In this document: in pieces, positions 8,377 through 18,215 of the stretch
Layout: each line of letters starts with the position of its first letter
Position numbering within the stretch: the stretch's first letter is position 1
DNA from: an uncultured Lachnoclostridium sp.
GTDB lineage: Bacteria; Bacillota; Clostridia; Lachnospirales; Lachnospiraceae
Length of the DNA: 64,000 nt
NCBI GenBank assembly: GCA_946415315.1
Contig: CAMKRZ010000003.1
Location: forward strand, 124,001-188,000
Direction: 5' to 3'
Notes under the pieces: model-generated
What the model saw: only the letters and a program-made list of their open reading frames with translations
Database searches by the model: none
What the model was told of the DNA's origin: nothing
Position numbers and translations under genes: made by a program

Positions 8377-9567
8377 TCATCCCTCCTGCGGCATGATCCG
8401 GATTACCTGCCGCGTGGACAGGGCTCTCTCCGTCATCTCGTCAATCTTCTCCGCGAGCAGTTTCTCCGACTTCTCCATCGCCTTCACGATCGGCTTCGTC
8501 ACGGGGTGCTTCGCGACATAGATCGTGCAGCAGTCCTCGTAGGGCAAAATGCTCGTCTCGTACGTTCCGATCTTCTTCGAGATCGCCACGATATCCTCTT
8601 TGTCAAACGCGATCAGCGGCCGGTACACCGGCAGCTCGCACACCGCGTTGGTGCAGACCAAGCTCTGCATCGTCTGGCTCGCGACCTGTCCGATACTCTC
8701 GCCGGTGACGAGCGCCAGACAATCGTGTTCCTTCGCGATCGTCTCGGCAATACGCATCATGTAGCGACGCATCAGGACCGTCAACTCATCATGCGGACAG
8801 GTGTCGTAAATATACATCTGGATCTCCGTAAAATTCACGACATTCAGGTGGATCGGTCCCGTGTATTTCGAGACGATCCGCGCCAGATCGATCACCTTCT
8901 GCAGCGCACGCTCGCTCGTGTAAGGCGGCGCGTGAAAATACGTTGCGTCGATGTAAACACCGCGCTTTGCGATCATATAACCGGCCACAGGGCTGTCAAT
9001 TCCGCCCGACAGCAAAAGCATCGCCTTGCCGTTGCAGCCGACCGGCATGCCACCGGGACCCGGATAGCTGTCCGTGTAAATGTAGACGCGCCCGCGCACC
9101 TCCACGGTAAACTTCAGCTTCGGATTGACCACGTCGACCTTCAGCTCCGGGAAGCACCGCAACAGATGCTCTCCGATGTCCGCGCAGATCTCCGGCGACT
9201 GCTTCGGATAGTTCTTGTCGCCGCGCTTGCAGAACACCTTGAACGTCGTGCTTTTGTCCTCAATATTGCGCTCCGCGTAGGATTTGCAGGCCTCGAGTAT
9301 ATCCTCCCACTCCGTGCTCTTGCAGATCTCCACGGGACAGTACTCCGCAACGCCGAACACGCGCGAGATCGCCTCGACGGTGTCGTCGTAATCATACCCC
9401 TCCGGGCACTCCACGAAAATGCGTCCGGGCTCCTTGCGTACCTGATAACTGTCGCCGACCTGACGCAGGCTGTAACGAACCTGTTTGACGAGACAGTCCT
9501 CAAAATACGAGCGATTGTTTCCTTTCAGCGCGATCTCCGCGTATTTGATCAAAAATGCCTGGTACAT
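8377..9567 (-). CDS. thiI: tRNA 4-thiouridine synthetase ThiI
   Basis: 396-residue enzyme with an N-terminal ferredoxin-like/THUMP region (about 1-165) and a PP-loop ATPase domain with LLLSGGIDSPVAGYM (SGGIDS at 187-192). It adenylates U8 of tRNA and inserts sulfur; in some organisms it also serves thiamine synthesis. There is no C-terminal rhodanese domain, as in Bacillus, so sulfur is probably delivered directly by the cysteine desulfurase encoded just upstream. CGGAGGC precedes the ATG. Last gene of the prmA-rsmE-nifS-thiI unit. Confidence 0.95.
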   Translation of the reverse strand: MYQAFLIKYAEIALKGNNRSYFEDCLVKQVRYSLRQVGDSYQVRKEPGRIFVECPEGYDYDDTVEAISRVFGVAEYCPVEICKSTEWEDILEACKSYAERNIEDKSTTFKVFCKRGDKNYPKQSPEICADIGEHLLRCFPELKVDVVNPKLKFTVEVRGRVYIYTDSYPGPGGMPVGCNGKAMLLLSGGIDSPVAGYMIAKRGVYIDATYFHAPPYTSERALQKVIDLARIVSKYTGPIHLNVVNFTEIQMYIYDTCPHDELTVLMRRYMMRIAETIAKEHDCLALVTGESIGQVASQTMQSLVCTNAVCELPVYRPLIAFDKEDIVAISKKIGTYETSILPYEDCCTIYVAKHPVTKPIVKAMEKSEKLLAEKIDEMTERALSTRQVIRIMPQEG

Positions 9568-9626
9568 AAATAAGCCTCCGAACCGGAAAATATGTATGTT
9601 TATTCGGTGTTATGCAGTCAAATATT

Positions 9627-9656
9627 TAAATAACGTAATATGTAATGCGTTATTTA
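9627..9656. repeat. Inverted repeat in the nifS-thiI spacer
   Basis: TAAATAACG (9627-9635) and CGTTATTTA (9648-9656) form a perfect 9-bp inverted repeat with a 12-base spacer inside an unusually AT-rich 110-base gap. It could be an operator for an internal promoter: TTGACT lies just downstream on the minus strand, with only a weak -10. Confidence 0.5.
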
Positions 9657-9676
9657 CATTGAAGTTATTGAGATCA

Positions 9677-10885
9677 TTACCCTCTCCGATACCGTCTCAG
9701 AACAGGGACAAGTTCCCTCAGCGCTGCCGCGGTCTCGTTGATCTCCTCTTCTGTTGTCTCGAATGAAAAGCTGAAACGAAGCGTCGAATCGAGAAGACTC
9801 TCCTTCACGCCGATCGCCTTGAGCGTGCCGCTGATCGCCGGATGGTTGGAGGAACATGCGGAGCCCGAGGAAACGTAGATTCCCTTCTCTTCCAGCGCGT
9901 GAAGAAGCACCTCGCTGCGCACGCCGGTAAAACTCACGCTGACGATGTGCGGCGCCGTGCGTTCGATCCGCTCACGCAGAAAATCGGACTCAGCATCCGC
10001 AGCACCTTCGGAACATGCGAAGACGCCGTTGACGACCGCTCCCGGAACATCGTCCATCGCGCGGACGAAACGCTCCTTCAGGTCGTACAAATGCTTTCGA
10101 TAGCCTTCCGCGCCCGCAAACCAGTGTTTGACGGCGACGCCGAGCCCCGCGATGCCGGGCACATTTTCCGTGCCGGAGCGAAGGTCCTTCTGCTGTCCGC
10201 CGCCGTAGATCAGAGGCTTGATGGCAAGCTTCTCTCGCACATACAGAAAGCCGGTGCCCTTTGGCGCGTGAAGCTTGTGACCGCTCACCGAAAGAAGGTC
10301 GATGCCCATGCGTTTCGGGTACAACGGGATCTTGCCGTACGCCTGGATCGCGTCGGTGTGGAACAGCGTCTGCGGATTGTGCTCATGCACGATCTTCGCC
10401 AGCTCGGCGATCGGTTCGACCGCGCCGATCTCGTTGTTGACCGCCATGATCGAGACCAGGATCGTTTCGTCCGTGAGCGCTTCCCGAAGTGTCTCCGGCC
10501 GGACAAGACCGTTCTCATCCACCGGGAGGAACGTGACACAGTATCCGAGCTCCTCAAGCCGAAGAACCGGCTGATAGACCGACGCATGCTCAATTCTCGT
10601 CGTGATAATATGGTTGCCCTGGCGCTTTCTCGCCTCCGCGCCGCACAGAAGAGCCATATTGTTCGATTCCGTGCCGCCGGACGTGAACACGATCGTCTCC
10701 TCCGCGACCTTCAGGCTTGCCGCAATGCTGCGTCTGGCTTCTTTCACGTACTGCTCCGCCTCAAAGCCCTTGTGGTGCAGCGAGGACGGATTGCCGTACG
10801 CTTCTCTCATCGCGCACGCAACGGTCTCAACCGCCTCGGGCAGAACCCGCGTCGTGGCGGCATTGTCCAGATAGATCTCCTTCAT
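9677..10885 (-). CDS. Cysteine desulfurase (NifS/IscS family)
   Basis: 402-residue PLP enzyme. YLDNAATT at the N-terminus, the PLP lysine in SVSGHKLHAPKG (Lys204) and the active-site Cys in SSGSACSS (Cys344) are all intact. It releases sulfur from cysteine as an enzyme-bound persulfide. The gene precedes thiI, the same pairing as nifZ-thiI in Bacillus, so its main client is probably ThiI. It starts 25 bases after rsmE. A wider role in iron-sulfur assembly cannot be excluded, but no scaffold gene is nearby. Confidence 0.93.
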   Translation of the reverse strand: MKEIYLDNAATTRVLPEAVETVACAMREAYGNPSSLHHKGFEAEQYVKEARRSIAASLKVAEETIVFTSGGTESNNMALLCGAEARKRQGNHIITTRIEHASVYQPVLRLEELGYCVTFLPVDENGLVRPETLREALTDETILVSIMAVNNEIGAVEPIAELAKIVHEHNPQTLFHTDAIQAYGKIPLYPKRMGIDLLSVSGHKLHAPKGTGFLYVREKLAIKPLIYGGGQQKDLRSGTENVPGIAGLGVAVKHWFAGAEGYRKHLYDLKERFVRAMDDVPGAVVNGVFACSEGAADAESDFLRERIERTAPHIVSVSFTGVRSEVLLHALEEKGIYVSSGSACSSNHPAISGTLKAIGVKESLLDSTLRFSFSFETTEEEINETAAALRELVPVLRRYRRG

Positions 10886-10910
10886 GCTTACAATAACTCC
10901 CGTAAAAATG

Positions 10911-11666
10911 TCAATCGCCGGAGCACAGTTCCGCCTGCAGCATCAGCGCCGAAAGCACCGTGATCCCGGCCGTCTCCGTCCGTAAAATTCTCCGTCCGAG
11001 GCTGATGATGTTCGCGCCGTTTTTCTCCGCGATCGCGATCTCCTCGCGTGCAAAGCCTCCTTCCGGGCCGATAAACACAGCGATCTTCCCGGCGGTCATC
11101 GCCCTGTCAAACGCTTCCTTCGTCGCCTTCATCCCGTCCGCGTTCTCGTACGGCACTAAGATGGCACAGCCCCGCTCCTTTGCGTCCGCGATCGCGTCCG
11201 CAAACTTCTTCGGATCCGCGATCTCAGGCAGGATCCCCCTGCCGCTCTGCTTTGCGGCGCTCTCGGAAATCGCGCGAAGGCGCTCCATTTTCCGCTGTTC
11301 CTTCTTCGGATCCTCGAGTTTCACGATCGTGCGCTCGCACAGCACCGGCATGATGCGCACTGCCCCGAGTTCAACGGCCTTCTGGATGATCAGCTCCATC
11401 TTGTCCTTCTTCGGAAGGCCCTGGTACAGCGTGATCTCGATCGGCAGTTCAACCGTCGACGGGATCCGCTCCTTCACCGTGAGAAGGCACTCGCCGTCGC
11501 TGTAACCGGCAACTTCGCAGTTGTACTCGCTGCCCTGCCCGTCGCAAACCGTGATCGATTCGCCGACGCGCATGCGCAACACGTTGCGGATATGATTGTA
11601 ATCGCCCTCGGTCACGGTAATGGTGTCCCCGCTTATATTCTCCGGGCTAACGAAAAATCTGGGCAT
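10911..11666 (-). CDS. rsmE: 16S rRNA m3U1498 methyltransferase RsmE
   Basis: 251-residue SPOUT-class methyltransferase with an N-terminal PUA-like domain (PRFFVSPENI, then DYNHIRNVLRMRVGE) and the C-terminal knot motifs GPEGGFAREE and SLGRRILRTETA. It methylates N3 of U1498 in 16S rRNA. It starts 9 bases after prmA, so the two ribosome-modification enzymes are co-transcribed, as in Bacillus (yqeT-yqeU). Confidence 0.95.
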   Translation of the reverse strand: MPRFFVSPENISGDTITVTEGDYNHIRNVLRMRVGESITVCDGQGSEYNCEVAGYSDGECLLTVKERIPSTVELPIEITLYQGLPKKDKMELIIQKAVELGAVRIMPVLCERTIVKLEDPKKEQRKMERLRAISESAAKQSGRGILPEIADPKKFADAIADAKERGCAILVPYENADGMKATKEAFDRAMTAGKIAVFIGPEGGFAREEIAIAEKNGANIISLGRRILRTETAGITVLSALMLQAELCSGD

Positions 11667-11675
11667 ATGAAACTC

Positions 11676-12659
11676 CTATAACTCTGCCGTGAGGCTCACC
11701 CAATCGTTGCGGTACCGACGCTCCGTCACGCGGTAACCGTTTCGCTCGAACTCCGCGACCATCTCATCCTCGCGCTCCTTCAGAATGCCCGAGGTGATAA
11801 AGCAGCCGCCCTTCGCAATGTAATCCTTCACGACAGGCATCATCGGCTTGATCACATCCGCGAGGATGTTGGCAACGACCACAGGGTACTTACCGAGCAC
11901 GCAGTCCTTCGCGAACGCTCTGTCGGAGATGACGTCTCCCGCGTAAAATGATACCGTCCCGTTGATGATCTCCGGCTTCGGCAGCGCGATCACCGTGAGA
12001 TCGTTCTGCATCGCGTTTTCTTTCGCGACATCCACAGCGATCGGGTCAATGTCGACGCCGATGCAGCAGCTTGCCCCGAGTTTCTTCGCTAAGATCGCGA
12101 GAATTCCGCTCCCGCAGCCGATGTCAAGCACTGTATCGCCCTGCTTCACATGCTCGCGGAGCGCCTCGATGCACAGCCACGTCGTCTCGTGCGAGCCGGT
12201 TCCGAACGCGGTTCCGGGATCGATCTGAATGACGAGATCCCCTTCTCTCACTTCCGTGTCCGTCTCCCAGGTCGGCTTGATCAGGATATCCTCGCCGATG
12301 CGGAACGAATGAAAATACTGTTTCCAGTTGTTGATCCAGTCGAGGTCCTCCGTCTCGGTCGTCTCGATGGCCGGCTCTCCGAGAGGCACAATATCGCGAT
12401 AGATTTCGATCGCCTCGCGGATTGCGGACACGCGCTCCTCGATGTCCTCCCCGACTTCCGCGTAACAGCGAACCTTCGACGTGCGGTCATTTTCATCGAG
12501 AACGGGCGGAATATCGATAAACTGCGCCGCCTCCTCTTCCTTCGAAAGAGGCACATTGTCGATGATCTCCACGCCCTCGTAGCCGAGCTCCGCCAGCGCG
12601 GCGCAGACGTAGTCCTCCGCCTCAACAGTTGTCGTTATGGTAAATACGGTCCATTTCAT
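11676..12659 (-). CDS. prmA: Ribosomal protein L11 methyltransferase PrmA
   Basis: 327-residue class I methyltransferase. An N-terminal substrate-recognition domain is followed by IDPGTAFGTGSHETT and the SAM loop VLDIGCGSGILAILAKKLGA, the PrmA signatures. It trimethylates ribosomal protein L11. First gene after the dnaJ terminator, with its own promoter at 12767-12795, so it is likely expressed independently of heat-shock control. Slightly longer than the usual 310 residues. Confidence 0.95.
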   Translation of the reverse strand: MKWTVFTITTTVEAEDYVCAALAELGYEGVEIIDNVPLSKEEEAAQFIDIPPVLDENDRTSKVRCYAEVGEDIEERVSAIREAIEIYRDIVPLGEPAIETTETEDLDWINNWKQYFHSFRIGEDILIKPTWETDTEVREGDLVIQIDPGTAFGTGSHETTWLCIEALREHVKQGDTVLDIGCGSGILAILAKKLGASCCIGVDIDPIAVDVAKENAMQNDLTVIALPKPEIINGTVSFYAGDVISDRAFAKDCVLGKYPVVVANILADVIKPMMPVVKDYIAKGGCFITSGILKEREDEMVAEFERNGYRVTERRYRNDWVSLTAEL

Positions 12660-12766
12660 GCAGTAATCCTCAATTGATCTGTCTTTTCACCGGATAGCTG
12701 TACCGGTTCTACGAGAACGAAGGCCAAATCCGCGTTTCCGCAAAAGCCTCCGAAACATACCCTCTA

Positions 12767-12795
12767 AGAATACCACAATCCTCTGTCATTCACAA
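12767..12795 (-). promoter_or_regulatory. Promoter of prmA-rsmE-nifS-thiI
   Basis: TTGTGA (12790-12795), 17-base spacer, TATTCT (12767-12772) on minus, immediately beyond the dnaJ terminator. Confidence 0.65.
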
Positions 12796-12797
12796 GT

Positions 12798-12845
12798 AAA
12801 AAAGTATGTGCCGAAGTCCACGGGAACGTGAACCACGGCACACAC
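12798..12845 (-). terminator. Terminator of the hrcA-grpE-dnaK-dnaJ operon
   Basis: On minus, GTGTGTGCCG pairs with CGGCACATAC around an inner GTTCACG/CGTGGAC stem, followed by TTTTTT. Confidence 0.85.
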
Positions 12846-12876
12846 GAATTGTTGGTTTTCTCACTGTTACAGCGGC

Positions 12877-14007
12877 TTATTTGCCGAAAAACTTGCTTTT
12901 CTTCTTCCCGTCGTCCCCGCCCGGCGTTCTGCCGTTCAGGGAGTCGTCAAATGCCTTCAGCAGTTCCTTCTGCTGGCTCGTCAGCTTCGTCGGCACCTGC
13001 ACGATCAGCGTGACATAGTGGTCGCCTCGCTGGCTCTCATGGTGCAGATACGGCACACCCTTGCCGCGGAGCCGCACCTTCGTGTCGGTCTGCGTGCCGG
13101 GCTTCAGGTCGTACAGCACATCGCCGTCGATCGTGTGAATGCGGATGTCACCGCCGAGTGCCGCCTGCGCGTACGAGATCGGCATCGTCGAGTACAGGTC
13201 GAAGTTGTCTCTCTGGAAGATCGGATGGCGCGAGATCTGCACGTCCACCAGCAGACTGCCGCGCTCACCGCCGTTTACGCCGGGCTCACCGAGGTCACGC
13301 ATGCGAATGCTCTGTCCCTCGTCGATACCCGCGGGGATCACGACCTTGATGTTCTTGCGCGTTGCGATGTAGCCGGTACCGTAGCAGTCCTTGCATTTTT
13401 CGCGGATGACCTTGCCGGTACCCTTACAGTCCGGGCAGGTCTTCTGGTTCTGGATCACGCCGAGGATCGTCTGCTGCGTGTAGATGATCGAGCCGCTTCC
13501 CTTACATTTGCTGCAGGTTTCCGCGCTCGTACCGGGCTTTGCGCCCGAGCCGTTACACGTCTTGCAGGTATCCTTGAAGCTCAGCTCCAGCTCTTTCTCG
13601 CAGCCGAAAACGGCCTCCTCAAAGGTGATCCGGATCGTCGCGCGAACACTTGCGCCGTTTCGGGCTGCGTTGCTGCGTCCCTGCGACCGGCGACCGCCTC
13701 CGAACATATCGCCGAATCCGAACATGTCGAAAATGTCGCTGAAGTCGCCCGTGAAGTCGTATCCGCCGCCTCCGCCCTGCTCAAACGCGGCGTGTCCGAA
13801 GCGGTCGTACTGGGCACGCTTCTCGGAATCGCTCAGCACGGAATACGCTTCGCTCGCCTCTTTAAACTTGGCTTCGGCTGTCTTGTCCCCGGGATTTACG
13901 TCGGGATGATACTTCTTCGCGAGGCTTCGGTACGCTTTCTTGATCTCGTCCTCCGACGCTGTCTTGGAGACGCCTAACACCTCATAGTAATCTCTCTTAT
14001 CAGCCAT
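12877..14007 (-). CDS. dnaJ: Chaperone DnaJ
   Basis: 376-residue type I J-protein. The J domain has the HPD motif ([12 protein letters not shown]), followed by a Gly-rich stretch and four zinc-binding motifs ([32 protein letters not shown]) and the substrate-binding C-terminal domains. It stimulates DnaK ATPase and delivers unfolded clients. Last gene of the CIRCE-controlled operon; a strong terminator follows. Confidence 0.98.
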   Translation of the reverse strand: MADKRDYYEVLGVSKTASEDEIKKAYRSLAKKYHPDVNPGDKTAEAKFKEASEAYSVLSDSEKRAQYDRFGHAAFEQGGGGGYDFTGDFSDIFDMFGFGDMFGGGRRSQGRSNAARNGASVRATIRITFEEAVFGCEKELELSFKDTCKTCNGSGAKPGTSAETCSKCKGSGSIIYTQQTILGVIQNQKTCPDCKGTGKVIREKCKDCYGTGYIATRKNIKVVIPAGIDEGQSIRMRDLGEPGVNGGERGSLLVDVQISRHPIFQRDNFDLYSTMPISYAQAALGGDIRIHTIDGDVLYDLKPGTQTDTKVRLRGKGVPYLHHESQRGDHYVTLIVQVPTKLTSQQKELLKAFDDSLNGRTPGGDDGKKKSKFFGK

Positions 14008-14078
14008 ATACAGCTCCTGTTCGGTATGCCCTTACAGGCTCCCCGATTTTCTCTTTACATGCAACGATTGAACCGGTT

Positions 14079-14107
14079 CGGAAAATGCCGTTCGCCGGCA
14101 TTTTCCG
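14079..14107. repeat. Perfect hairpin in the dnaK-dnaJ spacer
   Basis: CGGAAAATGCCG (14079-14090) and CGGCATTTTCCG (14096-14107) form a 12-bp perfect stem with a 5-base loop and no U-tract on either strand. It is two facing copies of the over-represented GGAAAATG word. It could set the dnaK/dnaJ ratio by RNA processing. Confidence 0.8.
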
Positions 14108-14161
14108 TGCTCGATTCAACCGTTATCTCACTGAGTTCCGTGACTCAGTCATCGTACTTGC

Positions 14162-16153
<1,992 letters not shown>

Positions 16154-16188
16154 TCAAACGAATTCTCTTGTCATTGCCGGCGGCAAGA

Positions 16189-16923
16189 TCAGTTTGCCAC
16201 CTTCACCATGCTGTGCCGCAACACGCTGTCGCGGTACTTGTAGCCCTTCTGGAACTCCTCGACGACCACATTCTCGCCGACTGACTCGTCCTCCACATGC
16301 ATCACCGCGTTGTGAAGATCGGGATCAAACGGCTGTCCGACCGCTTCGATCGGTGTCACGCCGGCCTCGTTGAGCGCCGTCATCAGCTGCTTGTAGGTCT
16401 TGTCGATGCCAACTGCGAAAGGCTGCGCTTTCTCCTCCTCGGACAGTGTCGCAAGTCCCCGCTCGAAATTGTCGATCACCGGAAGGATCTTCTCGAACGC
16501 GCTCTTCGCGCCAACCTCGAACATCTGAGCCTTTTCCTTCTCGGTGCGGTTTCGGAAGTTGATGAACTCGGCCTGCTGCCGTAACAGCTTGTCACTGAGT
16601 TCCGCAATCTTCTCGTCGCGTTTGTCCTTCTTCGGTTCTTTCTTTTTGCCCTCTGCCCCGGAAGTTGCCGTTTCCCCGGCCGCCTCTTCGCTCTTCTGCT
16701 CCGTTTCCTCCGAAGCGTTTGCGCTTTCCGGTTCGTCCGTCTTTGCTTCCGCAGGCGCTTCCCCGGAGTTCTCCTCCGAAGCGGCATCTACGGCATCCGG
16801 AACCGTCTCTTCCGTGAGCTGATCATTTTCCGCGGATTGTTTCTCTCCGCGAAACAGATTCACTTTTTCTTCGGCCTCCGCAGCCGCAGCTGCGGCTCGC
16901 TTCTTCCTGTCTTCTCTGCCCAT
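16189..16923 (-). CDS. grpE: Nucleotide exchange factor GrpE
   Basis: 244-residue GrpE. A long acidic, low-complexity N-terminus (Glu/Ala-rich to about residue 100) precedes the coiled-coil dimerisation region and the conserved LPVIDNFERGL and VVVEEFQKGYKYRDSVLRHSMVKV. It exchanges ADP on DnaK and acts as a thermosensor. The N-terminal extension is longer than in E. coli. Second gene of the operon. Confidence 0.97.
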   Translation of the reverse strand: MGREDRKKRAAAAAAEAEEKVNLFRGEKQSAENDQLTEETVPDAVDAASEENSGEAPAEAKTDEPESANASEETEQKSEEAAGETATSGAEGKKKEPKKDKRDEKIAELSDKLLRQQAEFINFRNRTEKEKAQMFEVGAKSAFEKILPVIDNFERGLATLSEEEKAQPFAVGIDKTYKQLMTALNEAGVTPIEAVGQPFDPDLHNAVMHVEDESVGENVVVEEFQKGYKYRDSVLRHSMVKVAN

Positions 16924-16943
16924 GGCTGCCTCCGTTTATGTCA

Positions 16944-17963
16944 TTACTTCTTCTGAAAAATCTGATCGAGTTCCGACATCAGATTCCGCAATGTCCCCAC
17001 AACCTTCTCGTAATCCATTCGTCTCGGCCCGATGATACCGATCTTGCCGTACACGCCGTCCTCCAGATGGTAGGTGGCCGTCACGACCGAACAGTCTTTC
17101 GTTGCCTCGATCGGCGACTCATCGCCGATGTAAACCTGAATGCCGCGCTCCGAATCGCCCTCCTGGTACATCAGCTCGGTGAGCTGTTTCTTCTCCTCCA
17201 GGGCGTTCAGCAACGTGCTTGCCTTCGCGGAATCATTGAGCTCGGGGTATTTGAAAATGTTGGTCGAGCCGCTTGTGTACGCCTCAACCTCCTCGCTCTC
17301 CATGCTCGTGGCGATCACATCAAGGATGTCGGAGATCAGCGCCGAGTAGCCGCCGGACTCGTTCCGGATCCGCTGGATCACGCTCGCGTTGATCTCCTGC
17401 AGATCCAGTCCCTGCAGGAATGTGTTGAGCATCAGGTTCAGTTTCAGAAGCGTCTCCTGCGTGAGCTCCTCGTCCGTGTGGATCAGGTTGTTCTTGACGA
17501 TGTTGCCATCCAGGATGATGACCGTCAGAAGACTCTCGGGATCCACCTGCGTCAGCTGCAGGAATTTGATGCGGTGTTTGTGATACCGCGGAGCCGTGAT
17601 CATCGACGCATAGTTCGTGTTGACCGCGATCACCTTGGCCGCTTCCTTCAGAATGCTGTCCAGTTTCTCGGATTTGGCGTTCAGCTCCAGCTTCATGTTG
17701 TCCAGTTCCATCTGTTTGTCCTGCATCAGCATGTCGACGTACAGACGGTACCCTTTGTCCGTCGGGATGCGGCCCGCGGAGGTGTGCGGCTGCACAATGT
17801 AGCCCATCTCCTCAAGGTCGGACATCTCATTGCGGATGGTCGCGGAGCTTAGATTCAGATCCGTATACTTGGAGATTGTACGGGAACCGACCGGCTCGCC
17901 CGTTTCCAGGTAGTTCTGAATGATGGCCCGCAGAATCGTCATTTTCCGTTCGTCCAATTCCAC
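16944..17963 (-). CDS. hrcA: Heat-inducible transcription repressor HrcA
   Basis: 339-residue repressor from a GTG start (VELDERKMTILRAI), preceded by AAAGGCGGGAA; a longer frame to 17996 would run through the CIRCE operator. The N-terminal winged helix with LSSATIRNEMSDLEEMGYI is diagnostic. HrcA binds CIRCE and, with GroE as co-factor, represses the dnaK and groE operons. A perfect CIRCE lies 27 bases upstream, so the operon is autoregulated. Confidence 0.96.
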   Translation of the reverse strand: MELDERKMTILRAIIQNYLETGEPVGSRTISKYTDLNLSSATIRNEMSDLEEMGYIVQPHTSAGRIPTDKGYRLYVDMLMQDKQMELDNMKLELNAKSEKLDSILKEAAKVIAVNTNYASMITAPRYHKHRIKFLQLTQVDPESLLTVIILDGNIVKNNLIHTDEELTQETLLKLNLMLNTFLQGLDLQEINASVIQRIRNESGGYSALISDILDVIATSMESEEVEAYTSGSTNIFKYPELNDSAKASTLLNALEEKKQLTELMYQEGDSERGIQVYIGDESPIEATKDCSVVTATYHLEDGVYGKIGIIGPRRMDYEKVVGTLRNLMSELDQIFQKK

Positions 17964-17989
17964 GTTCGTTCCCGCCTTTCTGCATATTA

Positions 17990-18016
17990 TTAGCACTCAA
18001 ATTGTATGAGTGCTAA
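17990..18016 (-). promoter_or_regulatory. CIRCE operator
   Basis: TTAGCACTC, 9 bases, GAGTGCTAA: an exact match to the CIRCE consensus, lying between the promoter and the hrcA start. Confidence 0.98.
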
Positions 18017-18027
18017 CATCTACACGT

Positions 18028-18056
18028 AGAATACACCGCAGCAATGCTTTTGTCAA
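18028..18056 (-). promoter_or_regulatory. Promoter of the hrcA-grpE-dnaK-dnaJ operon
   Basis: TTGACA (18051-18056), 17-base spacer, TATTCT (18028-18033) on minus, directly upstream of CIRCE. Confidence 0.9.
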
Positions 18057-18117
18057 TACTTTCAAGTAAACTTTTTCGGAAAATGTACGTGAAATTTACG
18101 TGAACAAAACGCCTGTC

Positions 18118-18151
18118 AAAAAAGGCAGGTGCCGTATTCACGACACCCGCC
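18118..18151 (-). terminator. Terminator of the first Ig-repeat protein gene
   Basis: On minus, GGCGGGTGTCG pairs with CGGCACCTGCC (two wobbles), loop TGAATA, then TTTTTT. It lies beyond the repeat remnant at 18166-18214. Confidence 0.88.
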
Positions 18152-18165
18152 TGCAGTCTGTTCAA

Positions 18166-18214
18166 TTATTTAACCGTCAGCACAACACTGTCTGTATATG
18201 CCTTCCGGCTGTTG
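18166..18214 (-). pseudogene. Orphan C-terminal fragment of an Ig-like repeat
   Basis: Immediately after the stop of the upstream gene, in a shifted frame, minus-strand DNA encodes INSRKAYTDSVVLTVK and a stop. This aligns with the last residues of the real protein (GNGRKTYSSIVTLTVK and stop). It looks like the old C-terminus left behind when recombination pasted a different last repeat onto the gene. Confidence 0.7.
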
Positions 18215-18215
18215 A

